A stretch of 64,000 bases of DNA from PALSA-693 sp963729695 (GCA_963729695.1 CAVSOT010000009.1:124001-188000), one strand, 5' to 3'. Positions 28,023 to 35,845 are shown, counted from the stretch's first letter. Numbers and translations: made by a program. The notes: generated by a model from the sequence alone, not told the origin.

Positions 28023-28142
28023 GAACACCAACGCGGCGCGCCCGCTCTGCCGAACCTCCGCGCTCGCCGCGTTGTGGTCGTGTATGACAACAAGGCGGCG
28101 CGAGCGACCATCTCGAGAAACGAGCGCGCCGCGTTTGTGTTC
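28023..28142. repeat. Nested inverted repeat, module A
   Basis: The outer arms are 28023-28041 (GAACACCAACGCGGCGCGC) and 28124-28142, complementary at 18 of 19 positions. Inside, 28061-28079 pairs imperfectly with 28086-28106 to form a second stem with a short GTGTAT-containing loop. It lies downstream of the transglutaminase stop and could act as a bidirectional terminator without a U-tract. Confidence 0.6.
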
Positions 28143-28402
28143 TAGCCCCGCTGGCGCTGACACGAGGGCGCTGACCCGCCGGCGCTGGCGGGTCGCCGCC
28201 CGCAGCTGACGCGCGCCCTGCCCGCGCCGGGGGGCTCAGGACGGACCGGGCCCCGGTAGCCGAAGTGGCCGACCGTCCCAGTCGAGGCCGGGGTGCACCA
28301 GCCCAAGCTCGGGGCAGACCAGTCCGCCGCTGGGCGGACCAGTCCGCCGCCGGGCGGTCGAGCCAGAAACGCAAACGCGGCACACGTCAATGCCACGAAG
28401 GC

Positions 28403-28450
28403 AACGCGTGTCACGTTCTTGTCATATATAGCAAGAACGTGACACGCGTT
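28403..28450. terminator. Perfect 19-bp inverted repeat, probable bidirectional terminator (module B)
   Basis: Arm AACGCGTGTCACGTTCTTG at 28403-28421 and its exact complement at 28432-28450 flank the AT-rich loop TCATATATAG. Outer short arms CGCAAAC (28370-28376) and GTTTGCG (28454-28460) extend the nesting. It is placed between two convergent genes, 64 bases from the kinase stop. No run of T follows, as is common for actinobacterial hairpin terminators. Confidence 0.6.
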
Positions 28451-28513
28451 GGGGTTTGCGAATCCAGTCGTGTCACGTTGTTGTGCCCACAGCCTCGGCC
28501 GACGCTGAGGGAC

Positions 28514-30070
28514 TCAGGTCGTTCCTCCCCGCACGCACACCGGAGGAGCGCTGGCCACCTGCCCGCCCACCCCGTACACCGCCCCCACCACGAAGCAATA
28601 ACCCTTGGTGGGGTCGAGGCCTCCGACCACCGTCTGGGTGTGGCTGGCGGCGGTTTCTAAAGCGCCGTTGGACACCTTCACCACGAACGGGTAACGGCCA
28701 TTGCTCGGATCCACCCAACGGATCGTCACCGTGGTGGGCTGCTCGTTGATGATCTCGACCTGACGGGGGGCCAGGCTGGCGGCCAGCGACGCGGATGGGG
28801 TCTGCAATCGTGGCGTGGTCGGGTTGACCCGGGGACCGGACGAGCCGCTGCTGGTGACCAGCCCGACCACAACGCCCACCACGACCAGCCCTGCTCCTAG
28901 CGCGGCCAACCACCACCACCGGCGGTGCGGTGTTTCGGGCGGCGCTTCGGGCGGCGTCGACGGCACGCGGCGCCTGGCCCAAATGCGAGTTTCCTCGTCC
29001 GAGGTTCGTAGTGGTGTCACGGGCAGGTCACCCGGGCCGTCGCCAGCCGAGGCGACGTCGCCTGCAGGAGGTGGTGGGCCGGCGTTCAGGGGGTGGCTGA
29101 TGCGCTCGGGCCGTATGCTTTGTCGCAGACCGGGGGTGGTCACATCTCCTGTCGCAGCTGAGGGGTCCAGGGGCGCGTCCTCGCGAGCGTCGGGTACCTC
29201 TTCGATGGGCAGCGGCGTGACCGGCCAGCCCGCATCCTGCTCGACGTACTGGAGGGCCCTACCCATCTCGGCCGCCGTGGGCCAGCGGTCGTCGGGTCCT
29301 TTGGCCATGGCCCGCAGCAGAACCTCCCGAAGCGGTTCGGGAACGTCGCGGCGCGGGATGGCCGGGACCGGTTCGCTGAGTATCCGGAGCATGCCCGTGA
29401 GCAGCCCTTCCCCTTCGGCCCCGGCAAATGGCGCTCGCCCCGCCAACAGGGTGTAGAGCGTCGATGCGAGGGACCACTGATCCGCAGGCGGTCCGACAGG
29501 ACGCGACTCCAGTACCTCGGGCGCGGCGTGCACGGGTGTCAACGCCTGCGTCGTGCCTGTGGTCTCGCCCAGCACCACGGCCACGCCGAAGTCCGACAAG
29601 GCGGGCTCCCCGAAGCGGGTAACCAGAATGTTGGCCGGCTTGACGTCCCGGTGGACCACGCCCTGGCGCGCGGCCAGATCGAGGACGCCGCACATTTTCA
29701 CGCCGATGCTGACCACATCCCGGACGGGCAGCGCGCCTTCCGTCCTCAGCCGATCGGCGAGCGATCCCCCGGGGCAGTACTCCATCAGCACGTAGCCGCG
29801 GCCGTCCGCGAGGAACCCGCTGGCAAAGACGGTGACGACGTTGGGATGCCCGGTCAGCCGTCCAGCCAGCGCCAGCTCCCGCTCGAACCGTCGGCGAGCC
29901 CGCTCGTCGATGACAGGCAGAGTCAGAATCTTTACTGCGACCACGCGGTCGAACGCGTCCTGCCGAGCGCGGTAGACCACACTCGAGCCCCCCGAGGCGA
30001 TCGGGATCGCGTCCCGGCAACCGATGGCGAGAAGGGGATCGCCCGGCCCGTCGCGCCGCCTAGGAGGCAT
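28514..30070 (-). CDS. Membrane-anchored Ser/Thr protein kinase (PknB/Pkb2 type)
   Basis: A 518-residue kinase counted from the ATG at 30070. The catalytic domain covers about residues 15-275: glycine-rich loop IASGGSSVVYRAR, VAVK (Lys47), HRDVKPANIL (140-149) and DFG (160-162), then a Pro-rich juxtamembrane linker, one membrane helix (WWWLAALGAGLVVVGVVVGLV, about 385-406) and an outside part of about 110 residues with a fibronectin-III-like pattern (QPTTVTIRWVDPS to KGYCFVVGAVY). Alternative starts at 30130 and 30100 only lengthen the N-terminus. It is convergent with the FN3-MoxR-DUF58-transglutaminase operon. In bifidobacteria a Pkb2 kinase belongs to the same PFNA gene set, and the FHA domain of the EssC-like ATPase is a plausible phospho-target (inference). 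No frameshift here. Confidence 0.93.
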   Translation of the reverse strand: MPPRRRDGPGDPLLAIGCRDAIPIASGGSSVVYRARQDAFDRVVAVKILTLPVIDERARRRFERELALAGRLTGHPNVVTVFASGFLADGRGYVLMEYCPGGSLADRLRTEGALPVRDVVSIGVKMCGVLDLAARQGVVHRDVKPANILVTRFGEPALSDFGVAVVLGETTGTTQALTPVHAAPEVLESRPVGPPADQWSLASTLYTLLAGRAPFAGAEGEGLLTGMLRILSEPVPAIPRRDVPEPLREVLLRAMAKGPDDRWPTAAEMGRALQYVEQDAGWPVTPLPIEEVPDAREDAPLDPSAATGDVTTPGLRQSIRPERISHPLNAGPPPPAGDVASAGDGPGDLPVTPLRTSDEETRIWARRRVPSTPPEAPPETPHRRWWWLAALGAGLVVVGVVVGLVTSSGSSGPRVNPTTPRLQTPSASLAASLAPRQVEIINEQPTTVTIRWVDPSNGRYPFVVKVSNGALETAASHTQTVVGGLDPTKGYCFVVGAVYGVGGQVASAPPVCVRGGTT

Positions 30071-30280
30071 GAAAGCATCATGCCCCAGTCGCTGCACCAT
30101 GAACCCGCCAGCCGCGACCGCCAGGTTCATGGTCGGAGCCGATCGCTAGGCTCCCAGGCCCTTTGCGCCATCCGAGGTACTGGTGGAGACTCCCACTCGT
30201 TCAGGACCCCTGGAGGCGGGTTCGGCTTCGTCCATAAGGTGGACCCGCTAGTCGTCGTCAGCTACCGCCGAGGAGCCGCC

Positions 30281-31114
30281 ATGCCCGCATGGATCTGCGT
30301 CACATGCGGCGTTCAGCACGCGGACACGGCGCAGCCGCCGGCCGAGTGCGCGATCTGTGAAGACGAACGCCAATACGTCGGCCCTGACGGGCAGCGCTGG
30401 ACCACCACGGAGGAGTTGGCGGCGGACTACGCAGTCGTATGGCGCGAGGAAGAACCCGATCTGATCGGTGTCGGGATGCAACCCTCGTTCGCCATCGGGC
30501 AGCGGGCGCTCCTGGTCCGCACCCCGTCCGGCAATGTGCTCTGGGACTGCACGTCGCTTCTCGACGCCGCCGCCCAGACCGCCATCGCCGCTTTGGGCGG
30601 AATCGACGCTATCTGCATGTCTCACCCGCACTTCTATGCGGCCAACGCCGAGTACGCCGACGCCTTCGACGCCCGCATCCTGATTCCTACCGCGGACGCG
30701 GCGTGGATTCGCCGGCCCTCGCCTCGGATCGAACTGTTCGACGAGGAGATCGCACCCGTCCCGGGCCTGACGTTGGCCCGCATTGGTGGCCATTTCGACG
30801 GCGCGGCCGTGTTGCACTGGCCGGCCGGATCTGATGGCCGTGGCGCCCTGCTGACCGGTGACACCGTGCAGGTTGTCGCAGACCGCGGCTGGGCCAGCTT
30901 CATGTGGAGCTATCCCAACCTCATCCCGCTCGACGAGTTCACCATCCAGGAGATCGCCCGCCGCATCAGTCGATACAAGTTCGATCGGGTGTATGGGGGA
31001 TGGTGGGGGCGAGTGATCGTGCGCGACGGGGCGGAAGCCATTCGCAGGTCCGCGGATCGCTACGTCGCCCGCCTGCACGGTGACCGGCCGACTGCCGTAC
31101 CGCGTCACGACTGA
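30281..31114 (+). CDS. Metallo-beta-lactamase-fold protein with N-terminal zinc ribbon
   Basis: 277 residues. The N-terminus has two CxxC knuckles (C6-x2-C9 and C23-x2-C26), a rubredoxin or zinc-ribbon-like metal site. The rest has the MBL-fold pattern: MSHPHFYAANAEYAD near 110-124, GGHFDGAAVLHWP near 165-178 and LLTGDTVQV near 187-195. In the main metal motif HxHxDH only the first two His remain (HPHFYA); Asp and the third His are Tyr and Ala, so a standard binuclear site is unlikely. ATG at 30281 with AGGAG upstream. It is a single gene with no operon partner; its activity is unknown, and hydrolase naming rests on fold alone. Confidence 0.82.
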   Translation: MPAWICVTCGVQHADTAQPPAECAICEDERQYVGPDGQRWTTTEELAADYAVVWREEEPDLIGVGMQPSFAIGQRALLVRTPSGNVLWDCTSLLDAAAQTAIAALGGIDAICMSHPHFYAANAEYADAFDARILIPTADAAWIRRPSPRIELFDEEIAPVPGLTLARIGGHFDGAAVLHWPAGSDGRGALLTGDTVQVVADRGWASFMWSYPNLIPLDEFTIQEIARRISRYKFDRVYGGWWGRVIVRDGAEAIRRSADRYVARLHGDRPTAVPRHD

Positions 31115-31573
31115 GTCGCAGGCGGGCAACTGGCGGCTGGTTGGGTGCCGAGACGATCAAACGGGCGCTGCTCGATGTCGCCGGGGCGCCGGGCACCGGG
31201 CGGTACGTGGGCGGCGGCGCAATAGCCACCGCTCCTCCTCCGCCGCCCCACCGCTCCTCCGCCGCCCCACCGCTCCTCCGCCCACCGCCCACCGCTCCCT
31301 CGCCGCCCACCGCCCGCTTGGTCCCATCGCGACCTTTGGACCGGAATGCAGCCTCAGGCTGTACAGATGTCCAAAGGTCGCCGGCGAAGGAGCACATTGC
31401 TTCAGCGATAGCCCGTCTGGCGACCAGACATCGTCGAGGGTCGGGCCGCGCCAGGAAGACGACCGAACGTCTTTCAATGCCACCTGCTCGACCACATCGG
31501 TCTTACCCAACGGCAATCCCTAGGTGTGAGTCGACCGTACTGAGGGCCAAGAGATCAAGAAGGGAGATCACCC
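31115..31573. other. Intergenic region with C-rich repeats and hairpin element copy 1
   Basis: No gene is supported in these 459 bases. From about 31227 to 31315 runs an imperfect C-rich repeat (CACCGCTCCTCCGCCGCCC and variants). The hairpin element at 31329-31381 follows. The last 150 bases look like ordinary upstream sequence for the lipoprotein gene, ending in AAGGGAGAT before its GTG. Confidence 0.6.
31329..31381. repeat. 53-base hairpin element, copy 1
   Basis: Perfect outer arms GCGACCTTTGGAC (31329-31341) and GTCCAAAGGTCGC (31369-31381). Inside, CAGCC-TCA-GGCTG forms a second stem, leaving a symmetrical internal loop (CGGAATG against TACAGAT). A copy with only two base changes lies at 32665-32717 in the same orientation; the two flank the lipoprotein gene. 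It has no coding role. It could be a structured RNA, a protein-binding site or a short mobile palindrome. Confidence 0.75.
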
Positions 31574-32401
31574 GTGATCCGGTGGCCCGTTCGCGTTCGG
31601 CGGAACAACGCCAAGGCCCATTTCGCCGTCAGCGCCATCATGGTCGGAGCGGCGATGGCACTGCTGGCTGCCGCGTGCGGCAGCAGCAGCTCCAAGCTGT
31701 CGTCGGCGGCTGGTCAGGCCGCCGCCACACCAACATCCCAGCCGTCTACCACGCAGGTTTCGCCAGCCTCCTCCAAGGCGGCGAGCCTTAGCGTGATCGA
31801 AACCAAATTGCCGAAGTACGGCCTTGTCCTGACAACACCGTCCGGATTCGCCCTCTACACCTACACCGCCGACGAGCCGGGCGGGCATGGCTGTACGGGT
31901 GCCTGCCTGGAGTTCTGGCCACCCCTGCTGCTTCCTTCCGGGACCACCACCCCGCGGGGAGGTGCCGGCGTGACCGGGCTTGCCACCTTCGTCCGGGGCA
32001 ATCGGCTGCAGGTCACGTACAAAGGACTTCCCCTCTACACGTACAAAGCCGACACCCACCCTGGACAGATCAACGGCCAGAATGTGGTCGACAGCGGCGG
32101 AAAATGGGTGCTCGCCACTGTCGGGTCGGCGCCGCCCCCGCCGAGTACGCCCGCTGGGGCGTCCACCAGCCAGCCTCCGGTGACGAGCCCACCGGCAACC
32201 GCCGCGCCGGTCACCGCCCCGCCGGTGACAATGCCCGCAGCGACCTCCCCGCCGGCCACCAACCCGATGGTCACGTCCCCCATGGTCACCGCCCCTCCGG
32301 TGACTGCGCCTCCCATCACCCGGGCGCCGGCGACGGTCCCCCCGACGACACTCCCACCGAAGCCGGCTCCAACCACCGTTCCGATCGGGCCGTCCTACTA
32401 A
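31574..32401 (+). CDS. Lipoprotein with COG4315-type repeats and Pro/Thr-rich tail
   Basis: 275 residues from a GTG at 31574 with GGGAG upstream. A signal peptide ends in a lipobox LLAAAC (Cys about residue 35), so the mature protein is lipid-anchored. After a Ser/Thr/Gln-rich spacer come two tandem copies of the secreted-repeat (PF03640-type) pattern: LTTPSGFALYTYTADEPGGHGCTGACLEFWPPLL and YKGLPLYTYKADTHPGQINGQNV. The last 85 residues are a low-complexity TAPPVT/PPATx tail that could span the wall. Function of the family is not established; similar proteins often occur singly, as here. Near-identical hairpin elements lie on both sides of the gene. Confidence 0.88.
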   Translation: MIRWPVRVRRNNAKAHFAVSAIMVGAAMALLAAACGSSSSKLSSAAGQAAATPTSQPSTTQVSPASSKAASLSVIETKLPKYGLVLTTPSGFALYTYTADEPGGHGCTGACLEFWPPLLLPSGTTTPRGGAGVTGLATFVRGNRLQVTYKGLPLYTYKADTHPGQINGQNVVDSGGKWVLATVGSAPPPPSTPAGASTSQPPVTSPPATAAPVTAPPVTMPAATSPPATNPMVTSPMVTAPPVTAPPITRAPATVPPTTLPPKPAPTTVPIGPSY

Positions 32402-32496
32402 ACGGCCCCGGGCGGCGGCCCCAACGGGAGGCGCGACAGCAGCGGGGTCAATCAGGAGGCGGCACGGCGGCGGACAACCAGAGGCGGAACCTCGCC

Positions 32497-32568
32497 GGGT
32501 GCAACGGGCGGGACGGCGCCGGGTGCAACGGGCGGGACGGCGCCGGGTGCGACGGGCTGGACGGCGCC
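32497..32568. repeat. 24-bp tandem repeat array
   Basis: Three units, 32497-32520, 32521-32544 and 32545-32568, with a fourth partial unit after them. The first two are identical (GGGTGCAACGGGCGGGACGG then CGCC); the third differs at two positions. The period is a multiple of three and open on both strands, but there is no start signal or partner sequence, so it is treated as non-coding. Confidence 0.8.
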
Positions 32569-32664
32569 GGGTGCGACGGGAGGCGCTCCGGCAGCGGGTG
32601 CAACAGGAGGCGGGACGGCGCGGGGTCTACCGAGGGGCGGACCCCAACGGTGGGTTCGACCGTT

Positions 32665-32717
32665 GCGACCTTTGGACAGGAATGCAGCCTCAGGCTGTAC
32701 AGATGTCCAAAGGTCGT
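32665..32717. repeat. 53-base hairpin element, copy 2
   Basis: Same element as 31329-31381: arms GCGACCTTTGGAC (32665-32677) and GTCCAAAGGTCGT (32705-32717), inner stem CAGCC-TCA-GGCTG. It differs at one internal-loop base (C to A) and at the last arm base (C to T, still able to form a G-U pair). Sequence outside the element is unrelated, so the conservation is confined to the hairpin. Confidence 0.75.
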
Positions 32718-32787
32718 CGGGGACGGGCAACCACAAGGTGAACATCGCCACGCCACCAGGCGAGGTGGGGAACATGAGGTGCAAATT

Positions 32788-32883
32788 CGCTAGTTGGCGC
32801 CGGCGGGTAACCAGCGGCTCGCTAGTTGGCGCCGGCCAACAACCAGCGACTCGCTAGTTGGCGCCGGCGGGTAACCAGCGGCT
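32788..32883. repeat. 32-bp tandem repeat array
   Basis: Three contiguous 32-base units at 32788, 32820 and 32852, beginning CGCTAGTTGGCGCCGG; the first and third are identical and the second differs at five positions. There are no spacers, so this is not a CRISPR array. Degenerate derivatives continue to about 32945. Confidence 0.85.
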
Positions 32884-33137
32884 CGTCGCTCGCCGGTCAG
32901 CAATCAGCGCGGCCGCCCGCCGCCGGTCAGCAACCAGCGGCCACCCCACGTCGGGCCCAGCCCCCCCACCGCTCCCCTGATGCCGCTACGAGGTCCCGAC
33001 TACGCTTTCCCCGAGCGCCCACTCCCACCACCATTCACCCGGGCGGGCGCGCCAAAGGTTCCGGTCAACGGACAGGAGTCGAAAGGCTCCCGCCGCCGGC
33101 CCGTGAACTACCATCTCGCCGAGCGGAGGGTAACAAA

Positions 33138-34853
33138 ATGACCAGTTGGGATGAGTCGTTTGACTTCGTGATCGTCGGCAGCGGGGGTGGTGGTCTGGTG
33201 GCAGGCCTCGCCGCTGCGGATGCAGGCCTCAAGCCGGTGATCATCGAAAAGCAGGACTTCGTCGGGGGTTCCACCGCCATGTCGGGCGGCGTCGTGTGGA
33301 TGCCCAACAACCCGCTGATGCAGGCCGAGGGGGTAACCGACTCCTACGAAGCAGGCATGGACTATCTCGAGTCGGTGGTCGGGCCGCCGGACGAGGGGTC
33401 ATCGCTGGCGAGGCGGCATGCGTTTTTGACCAACGGCCCCGAGATGCTGTCGCTGTTGCAGCGCAAGGGGGTCCATCTGGTTCGGTGCGAGGGCTACAGC
33501 GATTATTACGACAACCGAAAGGGCGGCAACGCCCGCAGCCGGTCGGTGGAAGGGATTCCCTGGGACGGTAAGCAGCTGGGGGAGTGGGACGCCAAGATCA
33601 ATCCTGGGATGGCGCGCGGCCTGGGGCTGGTCGTCAAAACCAATGAGGTTCGCAATCTGCCGTCGTGGACCCGCTCTCCGGAGGCGTTCGGAGTGACGAT
33701 GCGGGTGGTCGCTCGGACGTACATTTCCCGCCTACTCGGTAAAGACCTGCTGACGAACGGCATGTCGCTCGTCGGCCAGATCACCAAGATCGTGCTGGAT
33801 GCCGGCATTCCTCTGTGGCTCAACACCCGGGTCGAGGAGTTGGTCACCGAAGGCGGCCGGGTAGTAGGCGTGCGGGCCGTGCGTGACGGTCGGCCGTTGT
33901 CGGTCCATGCCAACAAAGGAGTTCTGCTGTCGGCCGGCGGGTTCGAGCGAAATCCGGAGATGCGCCTCAAGTACTCGGAAGACACCCAGCCCAACGACGG
34001 CACTTGGACAGCAGCCAACCTCGGCAACACGGGGGAGGTCCTGGCTGCCGTTATCGCCCTCGGCGCCAAGACCGACTACATGGACGAAGCCGTGTGGAAC
34101 CCCACGCCCCGTTTGGAGATGCGCGCGTCCAGTCTCGGCCTGGCTCGGCAGTACCCGCATACCATGTATGTCAATAAACAAGGCCAGCGTTTCTGTAACG
34201 AATCGAACTCGTACGTCGAGGTCACCAAGGCGATGTACGCCAACGACGCCATCCCGGCCTGGCTCATCTTTGACGACAGTTACCGCCGTCATATGCCCTG
34301 GGGATTCGGTATGCCCAAGCTCCGCAGCCTCTCCACCGCTCTGCCTGGGCACATGCCGGAGGAATGGGTCGCCAACGGGTGGATCAAGAAGGCGGATTCG
34401 ATCGAGGGCCTGGCCCGGGAGATGGACGTCGACCCGGATGCGCTGTCGGAGACGGTTCTCCGGTTCAACGAGTATGCGGCAAGGGGAGATGATCCGGATT
34501 TCGGTCGGGGCGAATCCCAATACAACAAGACGCTGGGCGATCCGGGCCACAAGCCCAACCCCGCGCTCGGGCCGATCGATACCGGGCCGTTCTACGCCAC
34601 CCAGATCTTCCCCGGCGACGTCGGCACGGCCGGCGGGGTCGTCACCAACGAGAACGCACAGGTCCTCGACCACTCCGACGAGCCCATCCCCGGCCTGTAC
34701 GCCACCGGCAACATGACCGCCACCGTTGCCGGTCGCACCTATCCGGGGGCGGGAGCGAGTATCGCAAATACCATGACGTTCGGCTACATTGCCGCCCGGC
34801 ACTCGGCTGCCAGGTCGATTTCGGATGGGGACACGAGTCCCTCGACGATGTGA
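33138..34853 (+). CDS. FAD-dependent 3-ketosteroid-delta1-dehydrogenase-like flavoprotein
   Basis: A 571-residue flavoprotein of the KstD/fumarate-reductase family. The FAD-binding motif VIVGSGGGGLVAGLAAADAG covers about 11-30, followed by IIEKQDFVGGSTAMSGGVVWMPNN, the usual KstD-style second element. The C-terminal FAD-contact segment GNMTATVAGRTYPGAGASIANTMTFGYIAARH is near 530-560. KstD removes hydrogens at C1-C2 of 3-ketosteroids. The match is by motif and length, and substrate identity within this broad family is not certain. ATG at 33138 with GCGGAGGG upstream. Only 10 bases separate it from the alpha/beta hydrolase gene, so they form an operon. A P450, Rieske oxygenase and acyl-CoA genes elsewhere in the window support steroid or terpenoid catabolism. 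Confidence 0.88.
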   Translation: MTSWDESFDFVIVGSGGGGLVAGLAAADAGLKPVIIEKQDFVGGSTAMSGGVVWMPNNPLMQAEGVTDSYEAGMDYLESVVGPPDEGSSLARRHAFLTNGPEMLSLLQRKGVHLVRCEGYSDYYDNRKGGNARSRSVEGIPWDGKQLGEWDAKINPGMARGLGLVVKTNEVRNLPSWTRSPEAFGVTMRVVARTYISRLLGKDLLTNGMSLVGQITKIVLDAGIPLWLNTRVEELVTEGGRVVGVRAVRDGRPLSVHANKGVLLSAGGFERNPEMRLKYSEDTQPNDGTWTAANLGNTGEVLAAVIALGAKTDYMDEAVWNPTPRLEMRASSLGLARQYPHTMYVNKQGQRFCNESNSYVEVTKAMYANDAIPAWLIFDDSYRRHMPWGFGMPKLRSLSTALPGHMPEEWVANGWIKKADSIEGLAREMDVDPDALSETVLRFNEYAARGDDPDFGRGESQYNKTLGDPGHKPNPALGPIDTGPFYATQIFPGDVGTAGGVVTNENAQVLDHSDEPIPGLYATGNMTATVAGRTYPGAGASIANTMTFGYIAARHSAARSISDGDTSPSTM

Positions 34854-34863
34854 GGAGCAATAG

Positions 34864-35733
34864 ATGCCCACCGCAACGGTAAACGGTCTCAATATCGCCT
34901 ATGAGCTGCATGGTGAGGGCGATCCAGTAGCGATCACTCCTGGAGGCCGGTTCAGCAAGGACACCAAGGGTGTGCGCGAGCTCGCCGAGGCGCTGGCCGA
35001 GGGCGGCAAAAAGGTCCTGATCTGGGACCGCCCCAACAGCGGCGGGTCGGACATCTGCTACGACGGCGATTTCGAGTCCAACATGCACGCCGACACGCTG
35101 GCCGGGTTGATCCAAGAGCTGGGTCTCGGGAAGACGATTATCACCGGGGGATCAGCGGGCTCCAGGGTGTCGCTGCTGACCGTGCTTCGCCACCCGGAGG
35201 TGGCCAGCAAGCTCTGCATCTGGTGGATCACGGGCGGGTTCTTCGGCCTCATGGGGCTGGCCTCGTACTACTGCGGGCAGCCGTGGACGGCAGCCAAGAA
35301 AGGCGGTATGGAAGCAGTGGTCACGCTGCCCGAGTTCCAGGAGAACCTCACCAAGAACCCCCGCAATCGGGACCGTCTCCTGGCGATGGACCCGGAGGAG
35401 TTCGCCGCCGTGATGGAGCGGTGGGGACCGAATTTCTTGCAGCCGCCGGATTCTCCCGTTCCTGGTCTCGTCGCCGCAGACTTTGCCCGGATCCAGGTTC
35501 CGACTCTGGTGTTCCGGAGTAGCGCGGTGGATTTCTCCCACCTGCGCCGCACGAGCGAATGGGTGCATGAGCTCATCCCCGGCTCGCGGATGGTCGAGCC
35601 GCCGTTCCGTGACGACGAGTGGAGCGAGCAGTCCGACAAGACGGCGCAGACGGGCGAAAACGTCCTCTTCGAAAACTGGCCGAAGCTGGCCCCTCAGCTC
35701 CTCGAGTTCATGAACGAGACACCTTCCGCTTGA
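34864..35733 (+). CDS. Alpha/beta hydrolase
   Basis: A 289-residue alpha/beta-hydrolase-fold protein. Oxyanion-side HGEGDPVAITPGG near 16-28, strand and turn VLIWDRPNSGGSD near 51-63, nucleophile elbow GGSAGS (Ser about 97), and a cap with Trp/Tyr-rich helices (CIWWITGGFFGLMGLASYYC). Late acid and His candidates are in the RSSAVDFSHL and PPFRDDEW regions, but a clear terminal catalytic His after the last strand is not obvious. It is co-transcribed with the KstD-like gene (GAGGAG just before the ATG). In steroid catabolism this fold includes C-C bond hydrolases such as HsaD; that role is possible but not shown. Confidence 0.85.
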   Translation: MPTATVNGLNIAYELHGEGDPVAITPGGRFSKDTKGVRELAEALAEGGKKVLIWDRPNSGGSDICYDGDFESNMHADTLAGLIQELGLGKTIITGGSAGSRVSLLTVLRHPEVASKLCIWWITGGFFGLMGLASYYCGQPWTAAKKGGMEAVVTLPEFQENLTKNPRNRDRLLAMDPEEFAAVMERWGPNFLQPPDSPVPGLVAADFARIQVPTLVFRSSAVDFSHLRRTSEWVHELIPGSRMVEPPFRDDEWSEQSDKTAQTGENVLFENWPKLAPQLLEFMNETPSA

Positions 35734-35790
35734 CCGCGCCCGGTTGGCGAGGCGACCCGGAGCCGGCTGTCCGGCCGGATTCGGGCGTCC

Positions 35791-35845
35791 ACCATCGAAC
35801 CGGTCGGACCGATCAGACCGATCGGACCGATCGGACTTCGATGGT
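35791..35845. repeat. 9-bp tandem array framed by 9-bp inverted repeat
   Basis: Four 9-base units (CCGGTCGGA, CCGATCAGA, CCGATCGGA, CCGATCGGA) at 35800-35835 are bounded by ACCATCGAA (35791-35799) and its exact complement TTCGATGGT (35837-35845). The right arm contains the ATG used for the CapA-like gene, so the structure could hide that start codon in a hairpin. Confidence 0.7.

Larger units (their letters stand above)
27851..28513. other. Convergent intergenic region with duplicated repeat/hairpin module
   Basis: These 663 bases separate the rightward transglutaminase gene from the leftward kinase gene; no gene is supported here. A leader of about 60 bases (27843-27903) recurs at about 85% identity at 28252-28313. 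Each copy is followed by 20-base tandem units and then by nested inverted repeats. Both genes end into it, so at least one hairpin probably serves as a terminator. Confidence 0.75.
32402..33137. other. Repeat-rich intergenic region
   Basis: 736 bases without a supported gene between the lipoprotein and the KstD-like gene. It contains, in order, a 24-base tandem array (32497-32568), hairpin element copy 2 (32665-32717), a 32-base tandem array (32788-32883) with degenerate CGCCGGTCAGCAACCAGCGG copies to about 32945, then unique sequence with the GCGGAGGG ribosome-binding site of the next gene at 33124-33130. Confidence 0.7.

Noticed and set aside
31227..31315. C-rich repeats as a coding Pro-rich protein
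   Set aside because: No start, no consistent frame and no link to a flanking gene.
32788..32883. Possible CRISPR repeats of 32 bases
   Set aside because: The units are directly contiguous without spacers, only three are present, and no cas genes are nearby.
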